A stretch of 64,000 nt of DNA from Trachythela sp. YZ-2020 (taxonomy: Eukaryota; Cnidaria; Anthozoa; Malacalcyonacea; Clavulariidae): positions 2,418,001 through 2,482,000 of the forward strand of contig JADLSH010000217.1 in the NCBI GenBank assembly GCA_016169945.1. The letters are read 5' to 3'. The notes beneath the pieces were generated by a model, which saw only the letters and a program-made list of their open reading frames with translations, made no database searches and had not been told where the DNA came from. How positions within the stretch are numbered: position 1 is the stretch's first letter; each line of letters begins with the position of its first letter. Positions 55,971 through 64,000 of this stretch are shown here, in pieces. A program made the position numbers and the translations under genes.

Positions 55971-58215
55971 GGGGAGCGGTCATTAAGTATGTGTCATGGG
56001 TGGCCGGAGGATATTTGAGGGAGTTATGCAGCAAAATATTTCTTCATAGCAGGGGGTTAAGCCCTAATTTATAAAAAAGCATGCCCACCCCAAGCGAAGT
56101 ATTTTTAGGGGGCACCAAAACATAAATGGGGCGCAGAAATTGCACAAATCACACACAAAAGCGCACACAAACGTATCGCGTGCGCGGTTGTGTGCGCACA
56201 AAAAAGCGCTAGTCCGAATTGGAATTTTGTCAGATCCAATGAGCCAACGAGAGAAAAAGAGTTTAATGATGGATACATTGTCGTTTATCTGATAAAACTT
56301 ATCCGATAAATATTAGTGATTTCCGATATGCCTGTTAGTCGGAATACGGCTTATACGAGGATTAAAAATTCACCAGCCTACCTACAACTACAAGCATTAC
56401 TGTCCAGTCTGTAATATCTCAAAGGATGTAAATTGTTAATTGTGAAGTGATTTGGCTTACGATCACTGGTAAGTTCACCGTCTACTTCATGAATGTTCGC
56501 CGGCTACTTTTCTTCAATTGTTTAAGAAAAAAAAGCTAAGTCCTCTATGAATTATATATTTATTCAAACTCCTGAATGTGTTGTTTCTTGCCATTTTTAT
56601 TTTATACGATGTTTTATAATTTTCAGAATTTCGTCAAATCGCCACCCAAAACGCAAGAAATAGTATTTCAGGGACAGATGGGTGTCATTTCAGGGACAAA
56701 TGTTTTCCCGGGGTGCATGCCCCCGGACCCCCCCTAGACCCCCATACACATATTGCAGTGGGACGCAAAATTTCCAGCTAGCCTCCCCTGGCGAACACAA
56801 GCCAGCACGCCACTGACCAGTACAACATTTATCCCCGAGCCGGTGCGAAGCGCCGTGCGAGGGTACTAATTCCGCTCGGTTATTTATCACACCCGGAAAA
56901 AGGAAATCCATGGGAGATCTAAAGTTCATCAATAATCGCGAGCGCGTGGTTCAAGGTTGGTGGGTGGTCATCTCACTGATCTCAAAAGTATGGCGGATTG
57001 TCAGGAGTGGAGTGAGATTATAGAAAAACTTGAGAAAAGTCGGAAGAGCTGTGGGCGGATCTTATCGCTTTTACTTTAGCAAAAAAGGTAAGAAGAGTCC
57101 AAGGGATAAATGATCGAAAAAAGTAAAATATACAGAGGCAGGTTTGTTATATTATTAAAAGTGTTGCTGTGTTTTTGTTCTAAAAACTCCTGTTTTATAT
57201 ATATAGTTATTCATTTATTTCCGGTTAAAGTATCGTATACTCTATATTATCAAAAAGTTTAAATTAAACGGAAAACGAAATCATTTTTACAATTCTATTT
57301 TAAACTGATTTCATTTCAAAAAGGAATTTAATTATCGGTAAAAATGCAGTTTAGTTTTCGTAACGTTTTCGAAACGTTATATTTGAACGGAAGGTTGTAT
57401 TTTACATTAGGTTAAAGCTCATATAATGAGTAATAACATACCTACATCATAATTCGGGCATTATATGGCTAAAACAACTATGTTTTAATTATTTTTGCCG
57501 TTTTGTACCCTGTTTTGTACTGTGTACTAAATTTTTTGTATTATTTGTGTCGGTGTTGCCATGACTACAGTGCTTCCACTACTTGAAAAATATATCCGTT
57601 GCGTATCTTTCAAAAAACCCTATGAAAAACCCTTAACTTCTAACTCTAAATATATTTCCCTGTTTTCTTACAGTTTTCCTTTCAAACTATTAGAGTATTG
57701 TTTCCCTTCAAACTCATTTGAGATGAACGAAAACACTTGTGTCAAGAAGTTCATTTATATGGTGCTGTCCTTTGAGTGCGTCGTAAATGGGGGGGGGGGG
57801 GATTCAATTCCGATTTTTCAGCGAAAATTTTGTCTGAATCCAAGATACCAAACACGGCCACTGATTTACCGAATCCCATTTCCAGAAGCAAGATTTCTGG
57901 TGCAACGGCCTTTTTCCTGCATTTTGCATAGCAGATTTTGCGACAAAAAAACTTAGTATAGTGTTGGGAACTGTCTCACGTTGTTTAGCTGTGGCGAGGG
58001 GTTGCTGCATGCATGTATTTCTAGTCTATTGTGTATTTACACCCTCTTGATATTAGAAATTTATGGAGGGCTATGAAATTAGGGCATATGAAATTTTTTT
58101 AATAATTGAGGGGGTGCCAAATAATTTCTCGTATTCATGGGAGGGGCACAAACCATTTTTCAAATTTTATAAAATAGCCTCCAGTCTCCCATGACACATA
58201 CTTAATTAGCAATCC
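55971..58215. mobile_element. TIR element of about 2.2 kb without transposase
   Basis: The left end (55971 on, GGGGAGCGGTCATTAAGTATG, TGTCATGGG) pairs with the right end, whose complement is GGGATTGCTAATTAAGTATG then TGTCATGGGAG, for about 30 matched positions. Inside I see no transposase motif. 56700-56740 carries the GCATGCCCCCGGACCCCCC block found elsewhere in the window, and a G run lies near 57790. The target duplication is unclear. Confidence 0.65.
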
Positions 58216-58597
58216 CTTACAATACTCATGTTTTTCAATCTTGAGCTAATGTGTTTTAATCTTGTGTTTTCGTGCTAAGAAAAATTCATTCAAATGCGGC
58301 AAAATGCTCAGCAGAACAATATATCAAACAATTACATAAGATGTATTTATTGATAACGCGGATCATTTTGTATATATCATTTCGCTCTCATTGCATACAA
58401 GTATACAGTCTAATCTTCATTCTATTGCGTCTCACCACCGTTTGGAAACCGCGTTTAAAGGAGAGAGTTTATTGGATTGAAGTGCTAAATACAGAGGAAA
58501 GTGCGCTTATGTATTTTGAGAAATGTCAGGTATGGAATGCTTAACAGATAGGGGGAGCCGGGAGGGTCCTCTAATAAGTTTTTATGAGGTTATGCCA
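58216..58597. other. No gene supported
   Basis: The 90-codon frame at 58272-58544 has no recognisable domain or splice context. Confidence 0.4.
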
Positions 58598-58955
58598 TAA
58601 CCAAGGATAACAGCTAGGTAACCATGCGTCGATAAGTTAGCATATCACATTTAAGCAGGGGTGGATATGTAACACGAAAGTGGTCGAGCGAGCGGCATCA
58701 GTTATCGTTGTGTGCTAAGCAAACTTGTCAGGAGCAAAAATGTTCGTTTTTATTGTTGTTTTCGTGATTCGTTTTGCATTTGCACCAATTAGTTTAATTT
58801 GTGTGGAGGTGTTAGCTCTTGAGGGGGTGGTCAGCTCAAAATACCACTTGAATGGATCTTAACCTGAGTCCAAATAACACCATTCGTCCCAGGCCACTAC
58901 TTGGTCATCAGGAGTAACACCTCATCATCCAAACGGGTAAGTATGGTGAACGAAG
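58598..58955 (+). repeat. Duplicated exon-like segment, copy 2
   Basis: Paralogue of 50868-51160. Here an ATG at 58740 starts a hydrophobic leader (MFVFIVVFVIRFAFAPISLI) that runs into a stop about 42 codons later. The final block again ends in ACGG/GTAAGT. It looks like a first coding exon with signal peptide and donor, damaged by an indel. Confidence 0.7.
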
Positions 58956-60289
58956 GTGTTAATTCCTCGAAAAAGTTTCGAAGGGCAATTTGAGAGAGCA
59001 TTAAAAAAGTCCACTATCATACCAAATACTCTTCTTCTTCGTCGCAACACATAGTGCGACGTTTTGCTCAGGTCCCGCCATTTTGGTTAAGAATAATCTT
59101 TGCGTCAAAAGCCGTCAATTCTCTGTCAAAGCAAGGTTGTTGCCTTTGTGTGAGAATTTAGATGTGGCATGTGGCATTATCGTTGCCGCCTGAAGTGCTC
59201 ACGTTGATTTTTGCCATCCAAAACGGCGGATTATTCAGTAGCGTTACGTGATATTCTCGCGTGACTGCAAGATCTGAATACTAAAGGATATAAAATCGTA
59301 CCTAAGCAATTGCAAGTACATTTTAGGGCTGCATTTAAAACACATTGTGTTATAATGATTTTCATGCCATAAACGTACTCGGTATTCTAACCTGCCATGA
59401 CAAGTGCTACAGTTTTGGACTTTTGGTTACTAGGCCTGTACCTAATGGTGCTTTAGCTCAATGCATGCCAGTAGTTTGTCATCAAATTCACTTCCACAGT
59501 TCCAGCAGAAATTTTGCTGCCATGGCTGTGATTTTGTTTCAAATTACAAAATAATGATTAATTTTCTATCCAATCTTCGTCGCGATCGTGTAAAGAGAAG
59601 TCTTGGCTAAATTCTGTGCAAATTACAAGGAATTTGCTGCACGTATAACGGAGAAAACAGCCTTGATAAGACGCCATGAGTGAACACAATTCGAACACAA
59701 ACATCGTTTAAGAATCGATTTGTTCAACCTTTTCAGGTATTGTAATGTTGTAAGAGACCGCCAGTAAACGATTTTGCTCTAGAAATATTCATATGTTGTC
59801 TATCTAAGCTGATCATGTATTTTTACCGATAGATCATACGTTTTAAAGCAATTAAAGCTGCCCTAGAATGCTGTATAAAACAATGGCCTTGGTGACGTAC
59901 AAGCACCGAGACTTTTTACATGGTGTTTTGGCGCGAAAATTTGAGTTGCATTTAGGCCAAATTTAATGCATTCTACAAAAACATTTTTTAAATTGCATTT
60001 ATGCTAGTTTTTCCTTGAGTTAAAGCAGTTTTTGTAAGTGTTTTTCTACTTGGAGTGCCTAATTTGTTATTTCATTCTACAAGTAAACAGTAGGTTCTTA
60101 AATTCTAAAGTCGTAAAACACAGTACACTCTAGAAACGTTTAAAAAGCTGCATGATTTTAGTTTTAGCAATACAATTTGCCGTCGAGTATTAAGTCATAG
60201 TTAAAAATATTATAGTCATTAAATTATTGACTGTAAATATTGTATATTTAAAATAAATTGTAAATATAACTTTCTGAATAAGTGCGTTA
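58956..60289. other. No gene supported
   Basis: AT-rich sequence downstream of the duplicated segment. No second exon was found that I could defend. Confidence 0.45.
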
Positions 60290-61016
60290 GGTACTGGCCA
60301 TAAAGTACCGGGGGGTGCATGAATATTGAATTTTACAAAGGATATTTTGAGGTGACCCACCCCCCGATTTGTCGAGATATACACACGGCCCACCCCCATC
60401 TGATAGGTGAAAACATAATGACACACCCCTAGTACAATTTGACGTACTTGCTTCTTTTATCTTTAAGTATCAAATAAATGAAACTGAAGTGATGTTCTAC
60501 AGAGTCTCTTTCAAGTCGTGGTCCGGTGACATATTTTTTTGGGAAAACAAATAAAATCTACATTTTAGTGTTGTAGGAACATATGTAAAGTTAGGGGTTG
60601 GATACTTAGGAGGTCCCAGGGCATGCTCCCCCTGGAAAATTTTAAAAATTGAGGGTCGGAAATGCCATTTCCTGCACTTTCTGGGTGCCAAATTTAAGAA
60701 CTTAGACAGCAAATTTGCTTCATAATAATATCATTGCTGGTAATTTTTGTTGTAAAGATCTTACAAAAAACAGTATGTTTAGTAATATAACATATGTGTT
60801 GCATGAGTTCTGATATAATATTCTCAAGTGTATGTACTGTAATGTAAAGATTGATTATAAGGTGACCCCCCTTCAATGTAGCTTTAGACTTCGCATGACC
60901 CACCCCCATTTATGACTTGAAAAATTGATGACCCACCCACATTTATGACTTGGAAAATTGATGACCCACCCCCCAATTTTCATAGCCCACCCCACCTATA
61001 CTTTATGACCAGTCCC
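60290..61016. mobile_element. TIR element with TTA flanks (727 bp)
   Basis: The ends GGTACTGGCCATAAAGTACC and GGGACTGGTCATAAAGTATA (complement of right end) pair. TTA stands on both sides (60287-60289, 61017-61019). Near the right end a unit of about 33 bp (GACCCACCC..ATTTATGACTTG) repeats three times. 60600-60690 carries the dispersed GC-rich core. Confidence 0.8.
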
Positions 61017-61201
61017 TTAGGTTATTGTATTTTTTAAGTATTCAATTGGTATTCAATTTTTTAACCAATTTAAAATTAAGATAGTATTAAATTATTTTAA
61101 AATTAGAATAGGATTAAATTATTGCAATGGATGATTGAACCAAGTACTTTGAGAGAAGGAAACGAACAGCTGCAACAAGGAGGAACTGCTATAAATGCAA
61201 T

Positions 61202-61838
61202 TGTCAATTGTAACACCCACCCTAGGCCTCCAACCTCAGGAAAAGATGGGGAGGTATTAATACCTCCATACTATGGCCTGACTACCTGAGGCAGACTGAA
61301 CTGACTAACCCTGTCTTATTTCCCAACCCATGGGGCAAGATTTAAAAACATTTCAATTGATTTATTGAACAAAGGATATCTTTATTTATTTAAATTTATG
61401 AATTCTTGATTCAATATTTTCAAACACAATGCTGTACACATGCAGGGCAGAACCAGCTCAAATGATTGCAAGTTATTTAGCTATTCTGTGAGAAACAAAT
61501 TCTGGAGAAATATACTATTTTCATTGTGTTGCCATGTAGCAAAACAAATAGGAAAACAAACAGATAATATTTGAATTAGTAATTGACTTAATATTTCAGA
61601 TCATGTGTTTAGATCAGGCTTCACAGGCCAACACTAGACTGTGACCAGGCTGTATAGCCAACCCCCTATGGCTATATGTTCCTCCACATTAAATATGCCC
61701 CACATTCAAGGGTCAGGAATCCATATTAATGTGAAATCCTCCACCTAGTCAGGCTTAACTAACAGTTAATAGAGGAAAAAACGCCCCACATTTCCCCAAC
61801 ATTCCCTGAGGTGGGGATTGGGGGTTACAATTGACAAG
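61202..61838. mobile_element. TIR element X, full copy (about 640 bp)
   Basis: TTGTCAATTGTAACACCCACC at the left and its complement (GGGGGTTACAATTGACAAG) at the right form the ends, with a CCTCAGG word matched next to them. No reading frame. The inner 330 bp recur inverted at 62704-63025. Confidence 0.7.
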
Positions 61839-61967
61839 TACATAAGCCTAAGAATACCATGTCATGGGGGAAATTGTTGTGACGCCACACTGTTAGAATA
61901 ACAATTGTAGTAAACCCGGAGCTGTCATTCACACTTATCCACCAAATACTTCCTATAATGACTGTTA

Positions 61968-62701
61968 GGGGCTGTTTATATGGGGCGAGCCAGCCCGGGT
62001 ACCCGAACGGAATGGAATTTTCCAATTTCCATATTGACGTAATGATCTGAGCAGGGGTCAATAAAGTCAGGACCGCTGGGACCAACGGTCGCATGCACAT
62101 TTCAGAAAAAAAACCATCTCGCAGGCACATTTTGTATGACTTGTTATAAGTCAATAATAATAACATAATTGAGGGAAAGTTAAAAGACACATCAAAACCG
62201 CCAGTTATGGACAAATTATTTTACTCATTATTAACAGTATATATAGTTAATAATGGTAGAGAAAGTACCTAAAACAATAAAGGGCTGAGCAAGTCAGCCG
62301 AACATACTAGCAATTCATGGCTCATCACGTTATGATTTCGCATTTTTATGGAGATATTTTGCAGGCACATTTTCAAATAGTTTTTGCGGTCCCAGGCACA
62401 CAAAAGTTATCGACCCCTGTTACCTGAATATGCTGTAAATGACATTTTCTCGCCAAATTTCGATCTTAAAAGGTCCCTGTGATAATTTCTGTGGGTTATA
62501 ACTGTAAAACTTGTTCGCAAGAGTATGATTTCCGGTTCGTACAAAAACTTGTTTATATTATCGAATTCAGCCAGGGTGCTTTCAATTGTTATGGCTAGCC
62601 AGTGCACCTGAACAGTCTCATGTAAACACAGTTGAAATTCGTCTCGGGAAAGGGAGCTAGCTTGGGTATCCGGGCTGGCTCGCCTCCATATAAACAGCCC
62701 C
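61968..62701. mobile_element. TIR element with TTA flanks (734 bp)
   Basis: The ends GGGGCTGTTTATATGGGGCG and GGGGCTGTTTATATGGAGGC (complement) match over about 40 bp, including GAGCCAGCCCGG. TTA duplications lie at 61965-61967 and 62702-62704. It sits in the inverted copy of element X, and the other arm shows the empty site. Confidence 0.88.
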
Positions 62702-62703
62702 TT

Positions 62704-63025
62704 AGTTAAGCCTGACTAGGTGGAGGATTTCCCATTATGGACTCCAGACCCTTGAATGTGGGGCATTTTAAATGTGGGGGGACCAGGAACATATAGGGGG
62801 TTGGCTATATAGCCTGGTCACCTTCTAGGGTTGGACTGTTATTATCCTCATGTAAACACATGATCTGAAATACTATAAGCAAATTACTATTTCAAATAAT
62901 ATCTGTTTGTTTTGCTACATGACGACACAATGAAAATAATTCCTGTATTTCTCCAGAATTTGTTTTCCCACAGAATAGCAAAATAATTTGCAACATTTGA
63001 AAGAGAGTGGTTCTGCCCTGCATAA
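62704..63025. repeat. Inverted partial copy of element X
   Basis: Matches the complement of 61441-61780, from GCCTGACTAGGTGGAGGATT to GGTTCTGCCCTGCAT. Together with the first copy it makes a large imperfect palindrome with the TTA-flanked element near its centre. Confidence 0.85.
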
Positions 63026-63040
63026 ATTTCAAAAGATATT

Positions 63041-63550
63041 CTAAGATATTCCAGTATTGATGCTCATCTTAGTCTATCACCATCAATGTTCAGTTCCACT
63101 GTCGATATTAAACCCAGTACATCACCATCAGCATTCAGTTCCAGTATTGATGCTCACGTTAACGCATCGCCATCGAGTTCTCAGTTCTAGTATTGACGTG
63201 CAACTTAGTCCATCACCATCAATATATATTCAGTTCTAGTATAGATGCTCAAATTAGCTCGTCAAATGCCCAGCTTTCAACGTCAAATTCCATGGTCGGG
63301 TCCACAATGGAATTAAGTTGGAGTGTTTCTATTGAAACGAGTCCACCAGCTGTGGTAAATGAATCCCCCACAGTTGCCCCAAGTTCATCTCGATCCCTTG
63401 CCACGTTCTGTAACTGTTACAACATATCCTGTGACGAATGGGACCTACGCTCACGTTACTGACGCGTTGCCTTGCGCGGTATTTGTAACAAATATTATTT
63501 GGACGATTGTAGGCAGTGCTGGCGTAGCCATTAACTCCAGGCTTAGATAA
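63041..63550 (+). pseudogene. Decayed Ser-rich repetitive coding stretch
   Basis: Three to four diverged units of about 57-60 bp encode variants of FSSSIDAHLSPSPS. They are followed by a Ser/Thr/Pro-rich part (WSVSIETSPPAVVNESPTV) and a last piece (RSVTVTTYPVTNGTYAHVTD) in a shifted frame. At least three frame changes and two stops prevent a single product. The composition is that of a mucin-like extracellular stalk or a repetitive secreted protein. No signal peptide or membrane helix is visible. Confidence 0.5.
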
Positions 63551-63661
63551 CTAGCTCCACATGATTTTTGGAGTTGTTCGCCAGTGACTCCATGCAGGTT
63601 TAGACAACTAGTTCCACTTGAGTTTTGGAGTTGTTAGTCAGTAACTCCAGGTTTACAAAGC
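63535..63661. repeat. Minisatellite, about 58-bp unit
   Basis: Two full units and one partial unit with AACTCCAGG, AACTAGYTCCAC and TTTTGGAGTTGTT in order. The third unit continues after the next element (CTACTGGCGCCACATGGTTTTTT near 63933). Confidence 0.75.
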
Positions 63662-63663
63662 TA

Positions 63664-63927
63664 CAATCCTGGTCAAAACCATTGACTACACTATAATAAA
63701 TGTGTCCCTTTTGACGTTCCTAACTATACAACGTCTAGGTTTTCTCATCTAATGGCCCCCCTCGCCCCCAAAACAATGTTGATTCTATGCTAAATGCTTT
63801 AAACATGTTATGGGACACCACTCAACATTGTTCGGTGGGGGTAAGGGGGAGGTTCTCTAATTTAGTTACGAGGCAACTGAATATGGCGAAATAACTGTAA
63901 GTGTCGTCGATGTTTTGACCAGGATTG
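63664..63927. mobile_element. Tc1/mariner-type MITE (264 bp)
   Basis: The inverted ends CAATCCTGGTCAAAAC and its complement are flanked by TA (63662-63663, 63928-63929). It is inserted in the minisatellite. The centre holds an inverted C-rich/G-rich pair (CCCCCCTCGCCCCC near 63755, GGGGGTAAGGGGG near 63838). Confidence 0.85.
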
Positions 63928-64000
63928 TAGCTCTACTGGCGCCACATGGTTTTTTAACTTGGCCTGTAACTGCAGAATTCATAATTCAACTAATTAACAT

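Noticed and set aside
57561..57956. 131-codon plus-strand frame inside the 2.2-kb TIR element
   Set aside because: No transposase motif, and the frame passes through a poly-G tract; probably chance.
61825..62214. 129-codon minus-strand frame
   Set aside because: It crosses the boundary of the TTA-flanked element and element X, so it cannot be an old gene.
1..64000. tRNA, rRNA, CRISPR or bacterial operon content
   Set aside because: No tRNA-type internal promoter pair with cloverleaf, no rRNA stretch and no regularly spaced repeats with unique spacers were seen by eye; a tRNAscan-type search would be decisive.

Overview
The window looks like repeat-rich, AT-rich nuclear DNA of an animal. The support is BEL/Pao gag-pol with LTRs, several CR1/L2-type LINEs with APE endonuclease and reverse transcriptase, a multi-exon Mutator-like (MULE) transposase, many short inverted-repeat elements, and GT..AG introns. 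The repeat mix would suit a marine invertebrate such as an anthozoan cnidarian, but that is an impression, not a demonstration. I found no bacterial operons, rRNA, tRNA or CRISPR.

Layout. 1-2304: LINE fragment (+), cut off where a dispersed GC-rich core begins. 3150-3520: non-autonomous hAT element with an 8-bp target duplication. 3999-14887: BEL/Pao retrotransposon (-) with 239-bp LTRs, tRNA-Lys-type primer site and 5-bp target duplication, carrying a nearly full-length CR1-like LINE (9105-13796) in gag. 14881-15194: tandem duplication that includes the end of the LTR. 15197-18316: 3.1-kb element with very long inverted arms, itself hit by smaller elements. 18420-21410: two copies of another repeat around a LINE fragment. 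22-31 kb: almost gene-free, with MITEs, degenerate minisatellites and one candidate two-exon secreted-peptide gene (25316-25964, -) with an early stop. 31.6-34.6 kb: C2H2 finger remnant (+) and decayed multi-exon MULE transposase (-). 34974-37480: LINE (-) whose reverse transcriptase is deleted. 38820-40316: LINE fragment (+) with a local duplication and two nested inverted-repeat elements. 40.3-49.4 kb: MITEs, LINE fragments, an 11-bp minisatellite and a 98-codon reading frame.

The best host-gene candidate is on the minus strand at 55040-50258: a signal peptide plus Ser/Thr-rich exon and, in matching splice phase, a Ser/Thr-rich exon with one transmembrane helix. A diverged duplicated segment with a conserved splice-donor-like end occurs at 50868-51160 and 58598-58955 (+). 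55-64 kb is again mostly inverted-repeat elements, plus a decayed Ser-rich repetitive coding stretch near the end.

Most coding potential belongs to transposable elements, most of it broken by frameshifts or stops. The main value of the window is its insertion history: several nested insertions have exact target duplications, and some have an unoccupied paralogous site elsewhere in the window.
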